Positions 33,992 through 41,331 of a stretch of 64,000 nt of DNA are shown here, in pieces. This stretch comes from Microvirga subterranea (GTDB lineage Bacteria > Pseudomonadota > Alphaproteobacteria > Rhizobiales > Beijerinckiaceae). The notes below the pieces were generated by a model that worked only from the letters and a program-made list of their open reading frames with translations, was not told the DNA's origin and did no database searches. The stretch lies in contig NZ_QQBB01000006.1 in assembly GCF_003350535.1 (NCBI RefSeq), forward strand, positions 356,069 to 420,068. Reading direction: 5' to 3'. How positions within the stretch are numbered: position 1 is the first letter of the stretch; each line of letters begins with the position of its first letter. A program made the translations under genes and the position numbers.

Positions 33992-34496
33992 CGCCGCTCG
34001 CGAGAAATGCGGAGGTCGGCTGGGATGACGATCAAGAATGAAGAGCAGGTGGGGATGGCGCCTCCCCCGACCCGGCGATGAGCGCCTGATCCTCGACGAC
34101 CAGGCAGTGGGGTTGATCTGTCGCTTCTCTGCTCATGACCACCTTCGCTTAAAGGAGATCAGAGAAGACAGCATTCACTTGAGTTGACCTGAGCAGTATC
34201 AGGCCCAGGTGAAAAAAGCGTCTTACGCCGACACGACGACCTCGAAGACCTCTTCCGCAAGGTGAAACTCGTCCCCTCGCGCACATCGAAACAGAACCGA
34301 GAAATCAATCCTGCCCGAAAACCAAATAAAAAGTTGGTTTTTCTAGCCAAACGCGATGTTTCTCGACCAACCTAACATAGGTTTATGGACAATATTAATC
34401 TGTGTGCCATATTGAAATGATTGTCAGCAACCGAACCTTAGGCGCTGATACCTGAGAGAGACGTGCGCTCCCGCCTTGCAACAGGAGGAGTGTCGC
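33992..34496. promoter_or_regulatory. 505-bp non-coding region upstream of the Crp/Fnr gene
   Basis: No gene is supported. From about 34150 to 34470 the sequence is clearly AT-richer than the rest of the window. It contains the inverted pair GTTGGT (34333-34338) and ACCAAC (34366-34371), close enough for an operator or hairpin. The promoter of the Crp/Fnr gene must be here. Confidence 0.35.
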
Positions 34497-35243
34497 ATGC
34501 ACGCTTCTTTCCATCCTCAAGACAATGCGCTCATCCGCAAGCTGGAAAGCGTCTTCGCCCTCACCGACGACGAGCGGCAGGCGCTCGATGACCTGCCCTT
34601 GCAGGTGATGGACATCAAGGCCGATCAGGACATCGTGCGCGAAGGGGACCGTCCCTCCCGGTCCTTCACGATCCTGAGCGGCTTCACCAGCACCTACAAG
34701 GTCACCGGAGACGGCAGGCGCCAGATCGTGGCCTTCGGCATCGCCGGCGACATTCCCGACCTCCAGAGCCTGCACCTGAAGGTGCTGGACATCAGCGTGG
34801 CCACCCTGACCCCGTGTCGCGTGGGCTTCATCAACCATGAGGATCTGTGGCGACTCTGCATGCGCCATCCCCGGATCGCCGCCGCCTTCTGGCGCGAAAC
34901 CCTGATCGAGGGAGCGATCTTCCGCGAGTGGGTGGTCAATGTCGGCCGGCGCGACGCCTACACGCGCATGGCGCACATCTTCTGCGAGTTGCTGGTGCGC
35001 CTGAAGGCGGTAGGTCTTGCGGAGGGCTATGCCTGCAACCTGCCGATGACCCAGAGCGAGTTTGCCGATGCCATCGGCACCTCGACGGTTCACGTCAACC
35101 GGGTCATTCAGGAGCTGCGGGCGAATGGCCTGATCGAGCTGAGCGGCGACCGGCTGAACGTTCCCGATTGGGAGAAGTTGAAGCATGCAGGGGACTTCGA
35201 CCCAACCTACCTTCACCTGGAGAACGCGCAGGCCGCAGCATGA
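34497..35243 (+). CDS. Crp/Fnr family transcriptional regulator
   Basis: A 248-aa regulator: cyclic-nucleotide-binding-like beta-roll at about 30-140 (VREGDRPSRSFTILSGF) and a C-terminal winged helix at about 165-230 (LPMTQSEFADAIGTSTVHVN with recognition helix, then VIQELRANGLIEL). No N-terminal Fe-S cysteines of FNR type are seen, so it is not an oxygen-sensing FNR; the ligand is unknown. The ATG at 34497 has AGGAGG upstream. Its stop overlaps an 81-aa gene by 4 bp. Alphaproteobacteria carry many such paralogues. Confidence 0.93.
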   Translation: MHASFHPQDNALIRKLESVFALTDDERQALDDLPLQVMDIKADQDIVREGDRPSRSFTILSGFTSTYKVTGDGRRQIVAFGIAGDIPDLQSLHLKVLDISVATLTPCRVGFINHEDLWRLCMRHPRIAAAFWRETLIEGAIFREWVVNVGRRDAYTRMAHIFCELLVRLKAVGLAEGYACNLPMTQSEFADAIGTSTVHVNRVIQELRANGLIELSGDRLNVPDWEKLKHAGDFDPTYLHLENAQAAA

Positions 35244-35485
35244 CCTTGACCCTTCAGCCTGTGCGGGTTGCCACCGGGAGCGACGAGGAAGGCATGCTGG
35301 TCTTCGATGAGGAGCAGCGGCTGGTGGCGGTGCTGACCCACCTCGGCGAGCAGTATGACGGCCTGTCCGGCCGTTGGTATCTCGAAGCAGGGTTCGGGCG
35401 CCTGGGCGTGCAGGACCACCCGACCTACGCCGATCTGGACGAAGCCCAAGCATGGATCCGCCAGCGCCTCGCAAGGGAACGATAG
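35240..35485 (+). CDS. Small protein coupled to the Crp/Fnr gene (81 aa)
   Basis: An 81-aa soluble protein starting at an ATG that overlaps the regulator stop (ATGA), so it is translationally coupled. Visible features are an acidic beta-rich N-terminal half (MLVFDEEQRLVAVLTHLG), an aromatic patch around GRWYLEAGFG and a C-terminal helix. No family is recognised. Coupling to the regulator suggests a modulator or a co-expressed small effector. Similar small genes follow Crp/Fnr-type regulators in related genomes as far as I recall, but this was not checked. Confidence 0.7.
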   Translation: MTLTLQPVRVATGSDEEGMLVFDEEQRLVAVLTHLGEQYDGLSGRWYLEAGFGRLGVQDHPTYADLDEAQAWIRQRLARER

Positions 35486-35489
35486 ACGG

Positions 35490-35582
35490 GTGCCGCCCGG
35501 ATGCGCTGGCCTTGCCCAGGACGTGACGCACCTGTCCGCGCGTATCCTGGTTAAGACGAAGGTGATTGTCCTGCCGGCCTAG
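35490..35582 (+). pseudogene. C-terminal remnant of an L,D-transpeptidase gene
   Basis: In frame from about 35496, PGCAGLAQDVTHLS...VKTKVIVLPA-stop matches the last 28 residues of the intact gene at 29028-29738 (SGCVGLLTQDM...VKTKVVVLPA-stop), with the Cys still present. Nothing upstream in this frame continues the similarity. It therefore looks like the 3' end of a second copy, truncated at its active-site Cys, in a repeat-rich region. Confidence 0.5.
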
Positions 35583-35799
35583 GCGGCCTTGAACATGGGA
35601 CGCACTGGTCGCCATTCCGGGACTCCGAAACAGGGCCCGGCCCGAAGGCGCCCCCCGGAAACATGACGATCTCAGAAGAGCTCACTCGGCGTCCCGCCGC
35701 GTTCTGCACCGTCAGCGGGTCTGGGTTCCGGGTTCGGCCGTTGGCCGCCCCGGAATGACGAGAAGGCGTCATCTTTGACACGCCGCCATTGACCCTAGG

Positions 35800-36034
35800 C
35801 CGCCTCCTTGTGTTATCTCGTCACCGAAGCCGGGCGCACCCGGCTTTGGGTGTGAGAACCCTTCCCAGAGCGGCCGGCATCGGCCGCAAACGATGCCTCC
35901 TTGCCCTATGGCCGGGAGGTGTTGGCGCATGTCCAAGGTGAAAGCCCAAAGGCCAGCGCAGCCGTCTCTGGGCGGTTTCTCAACTCCCGGCCACCAGGAC
36001 GTTCCTGGTGGCTGCTTCCAAAAGGGAGTTGCCG
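35800..36034 (+). ncRNA. Structured leader RNA, copy 1, upstream of a small membrane protein gene
   Basis: A roughly 235-nt leader with a defined set of pairings: hairpin AAGCCGGG/CCCGGCTT with a CGCA loop (35827-35846); long-range stem TGAGAA (35853-35858) with TTCTCA (35977-35982) and CCAGAG (35865-35870) with CTCTGG (35966-35971); hairpin GCGGCCG/CGGCCGC (35870-35887); hairpin CCACCAGG/CCTGGTGG (35991-36011); and ACTCCC (35983-35988) facing the Shine-Dalgarno GGGAGT (36024-36029). The second full copy at 39400-39649 keeps every stem with compensating base changes, which argues for a real RNA. The last pairing could hide the ribosome-binding site. Ligand or trigger unknown. Confidence 0.6.
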
Positions 36035-36376
36035 ATGGAGCCGCAGGCCTACAGCGCGTTCGCCGATCTGCTGAACAAGTTCCACACCTCGTCCGAAGCG
36101 ATCCAGGCGCTCTGGCTGGTGGCGGTGCCGGTCACGGTGCTGGGCGTCGCGTGGTGCCTGACGCAGGCGCTGCGCGATGTCGCGGTCGCCTTGATCGATC
36201 GGCGCAGCATCGCGCGGGGTCAGGTGGTCCATGGCATCCATGAGATGCCGGACGGGCGCATCATGCTCGATCTCCGCGGCGCGGTGCGGGAGCTGAGCCG
36301 CGAAGACACCCGAGGGGGCTACCCTGTGGCACTGGAGCGGGACGCACCGCCCGGGACGCGATGGGAGCGAGACTGA
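36035..36376 (+). CDS. Small membrane protein, paralogue 1 (113 aa)
   Basis: A 113-aa protein. Residues 1-23 (MEPQAYSAFADLLNKFHTSS) are nearly identical to the protein at 39650. A single membrane helix covers about 27-50 (WLVAVPVTVLGVAWCL) and a short cytoplasmic or periplasmic tail follows. GGGAG six bases before the ATG serves as ribosome-binding site and is part of the leader RNA stem. The tails of the two paralogues differ, so the shared part is leader plus N-terminus. Function unknown; a phage- or gene-transfer-related origin is possible but unproved. Confidence 0.75.
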   Translation: MEPQAYSAFADLLNKFHTSSEAIQALWLVAVPVTVLGVAWCLTQALRDVAVALIDRRSIARGQVVHGIHEMPDGRIMLDLRGAVRELSREDTRGGYPVALERDAPPGTRWERD

Positions 36377-36646
36377 CTGGCCCGGCGCCATCCGCTTCCC
36401 ATGCAGAACGCGGGAGGATGCCCTGCGGGCCTCAAATTCACGAGGGTGTTCTCTCCCTTGGTCACGGTTGCCACGACCTGATGCCCGGCCGTCTCGGGAA
36501 CGTCCGCGATGCCTTCCTGCCGGCCGCTCGTCCCGCGCACGAAGAGCGTCGCGCTCGGATGCCGATGCGTGCTATGGCTCGGTCCGCCGAGGATGCTGTC
36601 TGCATCCTGTCGGTTCGCGGTGTTCAGGGCAGGGGAAGATCGGAGC

Positions 36647-38344
36647 GTGCGCAAGTCCTTGGCGGCCCCCGAAGGCGGATGGTGGAAGGCTGCGCGTCCG
36701 CATCTCCGGTCCGTGCGCTCGCGCCTGCTCCTTCTCACCCTCGCGCTTCTGCTCCCGGCGCTGGCGGCAGGGGGCCTGCTGGTCTATGCAGGCTACCGTC
36801 ACGACCGGCAGGCGGTCGAAAAACATCTTCAGGAGACGGCCCGGGCGTTGTCGCTCGTCGTCGACCGCCAGTTCGGGCAGGCCGAGGCCCTGCTCTGGGC
36901 GCTATCGACCTCGCCGCAGCTTCTCGAAAAGGATTACGCGGCGTTCGATGCCCGCGCGCGGGCCGCGATCCGCCTGCCCGGGGCCTGGGTCAGCGTCGCC
37001 GACGACAGGGGGCAGGTCGTCAACACAAGGCTCCCGCCCGGCAGCCCGCTGCCGCTCATCGACAACAGGGATCACCGAAAGGGACTGACTGTCGGGACCC
37101 TGCGGGTCAGCAACCTTTTCAGCGGGCTTGTGGCGAAGCAGCCGACCGTCGGCATCGACACGCTCGTGCGCACGGATGACGGCTCCGAGCTCTACATCAG
37201 CGTCAACATGCTTGCCGATACGATCACCCGGATCCTTGCGGACCAGGGCCTTCCCCCGACCTGGATCGGTGCGATCCTCGACCGCAACGGGACGGTGGTG
37301 GCGCGCAGCCGGGATGCCGCGCAGTTCGTGGGCAGGCCGGCAACGCCGGAGAACGTGGAGCGGGTTCGAGCCGGCATGCGCGAGGGTGTCGCCGAGAGCA
37401 TTTCGCTCGACGGGGTGCAGACACTGCTTGCGCTGGCACGCTCTCCGGGCTCGGGCTGGTCGACCATCGTGGCCGTCCCGCGGTCGGAAATCACGGCGCC
37501 CGCATGGCGATCCGCCCTGTATCTTGCCCTGGCGGGGGGATTGCTGCTCGCGCTCGGGCTTGCCATGGCCTGGAAGGTGGGGCGCAGCATCGCCGGGCCC
37601 GTGATGGGACTGGCCGGCCTGGCGCAGCACGTCGGCCGCGGAGAGCCGATCACGGCGCCGGCAAGCGGATTGGTGGAGATCGACAGGGTCACCGATGCGC
37701 TTGCCTCGGCCTCGATGCAGCTTCAGGACGCGGACCGCCGGCAGAAGCTGCTCATCGACGAGCTGAACCACCGGGTGAAGAACACGCTGGCCACCGTGCA
37801 GTCCCTGTCCTGGCAGGTGATGCGGCAAGGCGTGTCGCCGCAAGTGGCGCATGAGCGTTTCCAGCAGCGTCTGCTGGCGCTCTCGCGCACGCACAACCTC
37901 CTCAACGAGACCCTGTGGGAGGGAGCCTCGATCAGGACAATCCTGGAAGCCGAATTCAAGCCCTACGCGGCGGACTCCGCCCGGGTCCGCCTCGACGGGC
38001 CGAGCGTCGATCTCCCGGCGCGGCTGGCGGTGGTGCTGGGCATGGCCTTCCACGAGCTTGCGACCAACGCCGTCAAGTACGGCGCCCTGTCGACGGCATC
38101 GGGTCGGGTGCAGGTGGACTGGAAGCTCGGCGGATCGGGAGACGAGGCGGTTCTGGTCATCGACTGGTGCGAGGTCGGCGGGCCCGCTCTCGAAGCGGAG
38201 CCTGTTCCCGGCTTCGGCTCACGCCTGCTGCGCCAGACGATCGCCCACGAGCTGGCCGGGCAGCTCGACCTGCGGTTCGAGCGGGAAGGCGTCTGCTGCA
38301 CGATGACGATCTCCTTGCAGCCGGCAGGCCGACAGGCCGCCTGA
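36647..38344 (+). CDS. HWE-type sensor histidine kinase
   Basis: A 565-aa membrane kinase. Helix 1 is at about 26-48, a periplasmic sensor (dCache-like, about 50-285) follows, helix 2 is at about 288-309, then a HAMP-like linker (310-365). The phospho-acceptor is H375 in ELNHRVKNTLATVQ, and the WEGA segment and HELATNAVKYGAL N-box identify the HWE family. HWE kinases often act in general stress (PhyR) or light/chemical signalling. The GTG at 36647 is preferred because it follows CGGAGC. No response regulator is adjacent, so it signals to a partner elsewhere. Confidence 0.9.
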   Translation: MRKSLAAPEGGWWKAARPHLRSVRSRLLLLTLALLLPALAAGGLLVYAGYRHDRQAVEKHLQETARALSLVVDRQFGQAEALLWALSTSPQLLEKDYAAFDARARAAIRLPGAWVSVADDRGQVVNTRLPPGSPLPLIDNRDHRKGLTVGTLRVSNLFSGLVAKQPTVGIDTLVRTDDGSELYISVNMLADTITRILADQGLPPTWIGAILDRNGTVVARSRDAAQFVGRPATPENVERVRAGMREGVAESISLDGVQTLLALARSPGSGWSTIVAVPRSEITAPAWRSALYLALAGGLLLALGLAMAWKVGRSIAGPVMGLAGLAQHVGRGEPITAPASGLVEIDRVTDALASASMQLQDADRRQKLLIDELNHRVKNTLATVQSLSWQVMRQGVSPQVAHERFQQRLLALSRTHNLLNETLWEGASIRTILEAEFKPYAADSARVRLDGPSVDLPARLAVVLGMAFHELATNAVKYGALSTASGRVQVDWKLGGSGDEAVLVIDWCEVGGPALEAEPVPGFGSRLLRQTIAHELAGQLDLRFEREGVCCTMTISLQPAGRQAA

Positions 38345-38400
38345 CACGGGCTCTGCAGCATCCGGCACCGGGATTCGGAACGTCTTCCGGCACCTTCCGT

Positions 38401-38463
38401 GCCGCCACCATTGACCTCTCGCCCTCTCCGCGTGTTATCTCGGCGGCGAAGCCGGGCGCACCC
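38401..38463 (+). repeat. Truncated copy of the leader repeat (direct repeat of 39390-39452)
   Basis: These 63 bp match 39390-39452 at 61 positions. The match stops inside the 3' arm of the first hairpin. Twelve bases later the TIR-domain gene ends. The full copy continues on the far side of that gene, so the two copies frame the segment 38464-39389 as direct repeats. Confidence 0.7.
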
Positions 38464-38474
38464 TGGCAATAGAG

Positions 38475-39182
38475 CTAGATGGCGACCAGCTCCGCTAGCT
38501 TAGCCGCGACATCTGCTATCGGATCATCTTTAGTGCTCAAGCCGCTTCGCGAGCCGAGCAGAGGGCTAACTTCGCGGAGAGCTTCATACGTCGTGTCATG
38601 CACGATGGGAACGAGCAGGTCACGCGCTAGGAGTGCCGAAAGCTCTTTGTCGGCGATGCCCTCTCCTTGCACGCGGCGCAGCAACGCGGGGGTCACCAGC
38701 ACAACCCCGACTCGCGACTTCGCCAATCCCTTGTCGATTTCGCGGAGCAACGACGTGCCGAGAGCGACGTCCTTCTCACTGAACCAGACCGAGACACCGC
38801 GTGCCTCAAGCAGATCGTGCAACTCCTTGGCAATCCCTTTGCGGTCGTCCCACGCATGGCAGAGAAAGACGTCCCGAAGATCAGGCAGGGACGCCCGCTT
38901 CTCAACGCTGTCACGGACCGGCGTGAGTGCCCGCACCTCGGCAGGCGTGTACACCACGGACGAACCGGCCCGCGACCAGCGCGGCCTTGCGCTGCTGCCG
39001 GTCCCGCCGCCGCTGCTCCCGCCAGCCCTACTGCTCCCCGAAGAGGAGAAAGAAGGAGAAGAGTACGACCCGTAGCCGCTGTAGCCGCTGTAGCTGCGAA
39101 AGCGGCTACCACCACATGCGGGGCAGGCCGCTGCGCCGCTAGCTGAGCGATGGCCTTGTATTGGTGCTGTGCATCTTGCCAT
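38475..39182 (-). CDS. TIR-domain protein with Cys-pair and Ser/Gly/Tyr-rich N-terminus
   Basis: A 235-aa protein. Residues 1-24 carry a Cys pair (ACPACGG) like a small zinc knuckle, residues 25-75 are a low-complexity Ser/Gly/Tyr linker, and residues about 103-200 are a TIR domain (RDVFLCHAWDD, VWFSEKDVALGTSL, VGVVLVTPALL). E180 in ADKEL is placed like the catalytic glutamate of NAD-cleaving TIR domains. Bacterial TIR proteins act in defence or as effectors. The start at 39182 is chosen for the zinc-type N-terminus; an upstream ATG at 39266 adds 28 residues. Base composition is lower in GC than the neighbours, and direct repeats flank it, so it looks acquired. Confidence 0.88.
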   Translation of the reverse strand: MARCTAPIQGHRSASGAAACPACGGSRFRSYSGYSGYGSYSSPSFSSSGSSRAGGSSGGGTGSSARPRWSRAGSSVVYTPAEVRALTPVRDSVEKRASLPDLRDVFLCHAWDDRKGIAKELHDLLEARGVSVWFSEKDVALGTSLLREIDKGLAKSRVGVVLVTPALLRRVQGEGIADKELSALLARDLLVPIVHDTTYEALREVSPLLGSRSGLSTKDDPIADVAAKLAELVAI

Positions 39183-39328
39183 ACAACCATCGGTATCAGG
39201 AATCTTTTCTGATTTCAACCGCTGGCACAAAGCGACTTCGCCTCCTTGGCTTTGGCTCGATTTCAACCATTCTAGGTCATTCGGTTTATGGGTTCACGAC
39301 CTAGGTTTCCCTGCTTCGTGAGGCCCTT

Positions 39329-39367
39329 GTCATTCCGGCGCGGACGTGCGGTGCGCGCCGGAATGAC
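39329..39367. repeat. REP-like palindrome
   Basis: GTCATTCCGGCGCG (39329-39342) and its exact reverse complement (39354-39367) are separated by 11 bp. Such GTCATTCCGG palindromes are dispersed in many alphaproteobacterial genomes. A decayed half (CCGGAATGAC) precedes leader copy 1 near 35749-35758, so it accompanies the leader repeat. Confidence 0.6.
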
Positions 39368-39399
39368 AAGAAGGGTGGTGCCATGACTTGCCGCCACCA

Positions 39400-39649
39400 T
39401 TGACCTCTCGCCCTCTCCGCGTGTTATCTCGGCGGTGAAGCCGGACGCACCCGGCTCCGGGGTCTAGTAAGCCCCTCCTGTAGCGGTCGGCACCGACCGC
39501 AATGGTGCCTCCCTCGCCTTAGGGTCGGGGAGGTATTGGCGCATGTCCAGGGCGCAAGCCTAAAGGTCAATGCGGCCGTCTACAGGCGGTCTTACTACTC
39601 CCCGGCCACCAGGGCGTTCCTGGTGGCTGCTTCCAAAAGGGAGTTGCCG
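39400..39649 (+). ncRNA. Structured leader RNA, second full copy
   Basis: It follows the plan of copy 1 with changed sequence but kept pairing: TAGTAAG (39465-39471) with CTTACTA (39591-39597), CCTGTAG (39477-39483) with CTACAGG (39580-39586), GCGGTCG with CGACCGC (39483-39500), a CCACCAGG hairpin, and ACTCCC (39597-39602) facing GGGAGT (39639-39644) just before the ATG at 39650. The T/A pair in the GCGGTCG hairpin replaces a C/G pair of copy 1. These compensating changes support selection on structure. Confidence 0.6.
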
Positions 39650-39955
39650 ATGGAGCCGCAGGCCTACAGCGCGTTCGCCGATCTGCTGAACAAGTTTCAC
39701 ACCTCGTCCGAAGCGATCCAGGCGCTCTGGCTTCTCCTGGTGCCGGCGACGATCCTCGGGATCGCGTGGCTGGTGCTGCGGACCCTGCGCGACATCGCAG
39801 CCCTGCGAACGCCGCCGCCTGAAGCTCCGAAGAGCCTGCTGGTCTACGGCGTGGCGCAGGACGAGGACGGCCGGTGGCTTGTCATCCGCCACGGCGCCGA
39901 GCCGATCCCCCTCGACCGGTCGAACCCGCCGCGCGAACTGGCGGAGCTCGATTGA
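39650..39955 (+). CDS. Small membrane protein, paralogue 2 (101 aa)
   Basis: A 101-aa protein sharing its first 27 residues almost exactly with the protein at 36035, followed by a membrane helix (WLLLVPATILGIAWLVLRTL, about 28-47) and a different hydrophilic tail. The gene sits directly behind the second full leader RNA and uses the same GGGAG ribosome-binding site. It ends 38 bp before the convergent HTH gene. Function unknown. Confidence 0.75.
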   Translation: MEPQAYSAFADLLNKFHTSSEAIQALWLLLVPATILGIAWLVLRTLRDIAALRTPPPEAPKSLLVYGVAQDEDGRWLVIRHGAEPIPLDRSNPPRELAELD

Positions 39956-39992
39956 GCGGCAAACCATCGTCCTTCGGCAAGCGCGGCCGGCG

Positions 39993-41015
39993 TCAGATCC
40001 CCGCGCCATGCTCGAAGTGCCAGGCGTGGCGGTCCCACCACTCCGCTTCCTCCCGGTCGATGCGGGCGAGGTGAGCCGCCAGCTCGTCGCGCAGCTCGTG
40101 AATGGAGCGCGGGGGCCTCTCGGGCGGGGGCTCCTCCTCCGGCGCGGGGCCGGGACCCGGCTTCGGCGAGAGGGTGCCCAGCGCCCGGGTGAGGCTCGCC
40201 AGGGGCTGCAGGGACTGGCGGGTAACCTCGGGATCCTGCTCCTCCAGCGTGGCCGCGTGGCGGGCGGCGAGCTTCCACAGCTTCTCGGTGGTCTTGTCCC
40301 GGTGGCGGGCGATGCGGCCCTGCCGGCCCGCGTCGGGTGGACGGCGCCACTGGCCGTCGGCCGCATAGCGCCAGACGGTCGCCGCGGCGAGGCCCAGCTC
40401 CGCGCCGATGCGCCTGTAGGACAAGGTGGAGCCCTCCACCAGCGCCCGCATCTCGGCGATGCGCTCGGGCGGGAGCCGGCCACCGGTCTCGCCCTCGGCC
40501 GGGGAGGGGATTTCGGCCGGGCCGCACCGTTCCGCCGGCATGGGGTCCATCCCCGCCTGGACGGAAGCCCTCGTGGGCTGCGGCGGCGCGGCGTCGGCCG
40601 CCGGGAAGCCTTCGGGCCGTGGCGGGGCGGAGCGATCCGTCGGGCGGTCTCCTTCGGGCGGCGGCGCGGAAGCCGGGCGGCCGTCCGGCAGGGCATCCTG
40701 TGCGGCCATGGCGGAGGCGGCCGGCGCGGGTCGGGAAGGGGGCGTCTGCCCGGCGGGCGGCGGACCTCCCGTTCGCGCATCGGATGTCGCGGGGGAGGTT
40801 GGTGGGCCGCCGCCACCCGGCCGGGCGGAGCCCTCAGGGGCGACAGGCGGACCTGCCTCGACCGGCCGGGTCGGGGAGGCCGGCAGGGGCGCGCAGGCGG
40901 GTCGGGGCGGCTCGGGCTCTGACGATCCGGCGGGCATAGGCGGTTTCGGCGGAGTGGCGGAGTCTCGCGCTGGATCGGACGGTCTGTGAACGGTCAGTCG
41001 CAAAAGCTCGAACAT
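39993..41015 (-). CDS. Helix-turn-helix protein with long Pro-rich N-terminus
   Basis: A protein of about 340 aa. Residues about 20-175 are low-complexity and Pro/Ala-rich, of the kind expected to be disordered. A helix-turn-helix follows at about 185-220 (LSYRRIGAELGLAAATVWRYA), then a helical region with a dimer-like charged C-terminus ending HAWHFEHGAGI. The HTH plus helical tail resembles small-terminase-like or resolvase-type DNA binders, but no clear family is recognised. The start is uncertain: 41015, 41030 or 41057, none with a good ribosome-binding site. It is convergent with the small membrane gene and its promoter faces the TGAAAC array 130 bp away. Confidence 0.75.
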   Translation of the reverse strand: MFELLRLTVHRPSDPARDSATPPKPPMPAGSSEPEPPRPACAPLPASPTRPVEAGPPVAPEGSARPGGGGPPTSPATSDARTGGPPPAGQTPPSRPAPAASAMAAQDALPDGRPASAPPPEGDRPTDRSAPPRPEGFPAADAAPPQPTRASVQAGMDPMPAERCGPAEIPSPAEGETGGRLPPERIAEMRALVEGSTLSYRRIGAELGLAAATVWRYAADGQWRRPPDAGRQGRIARHRDKTTEKLWKLAARHAATLEEQDPEVTRQSLQPLASLTRALGTLSPKPGPGPAPEEEPPPERPPRSIHELRDELAAHLARIDREEAEWWDRHAWHFEHGAGI

Positions 41016-41147
41016 GTCAGGGGCAATCATTAGGTGAGTACAAAACGTGAACATCATAACATGGCGAATGCTTCCGTCAAGCTTGGGTTGAGCAGTGCTC
41101 GTTCATTTCCCGCAGGTTGTGGATAAGTCGATGGGAGGAGAGGGGGA

Positions 41148-41273
41148 TGAAACGCGTTTCAGGCTTGTTTCACGATATTTCAGGTTTGTTTCACGTTGTT
41201 TCAGGGGTGTTTCAGGAGGTGTTTCGCAAAACTCCGTTTCATCACCGTTTCAGCCAAGTTCGATGACATTTCA
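41148..41273 (+). promoter_or_regulatory. Phased GTTTCA array upstream of the EamA gene
   Basis: GTTTCA or a one-base variant starts at 41156, 41167, 41177, 41188, 41198, 41209, 41221, 41236, 41247 and 41268. The first six steps are 11, 10, 11, 10 and 11 bp, one DNA turn each. The array begins with a perfect 14-bp palindrome, TGAAACGCGTTTCA (41148-41161). Two 21-bp tandem units are visible at 41164-41205. An 8-bp inverted repeat (TTTCATCA/TGATGAAA) lies at 41269-41291. It looks like a cooperative protein-binding array. Confidence 0.75.
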
Positions 41274-41331
41274 TCATTTGTGCTGATGAAAGATCCGGCG
41301 TACATCGATGGCCTTCACAAGGTCAGCTCCC

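Noticed and set aside
34159..34350. 63-codon minus-strand frame upstream of the Crp/Fnr gene
   Set aside because: Lies in AT-rich sequence, no ribosome-binding site, Arg/Ser/Cys-rich random composition.
38464..39389. Insertion sequence carrying the TIR gene
   Set aside because: Direct repeats are 63 bp parts of a host repeat; no transposase and no terminal inverted repeats at the segment ends.
35800..41015. Prophage or gene-transfer-agent block
   Set aside because: Small membrane proteins and an HTH protein could be phage-like, but no terminase large subunit, portal, capsid, tail or integrase gene is present.
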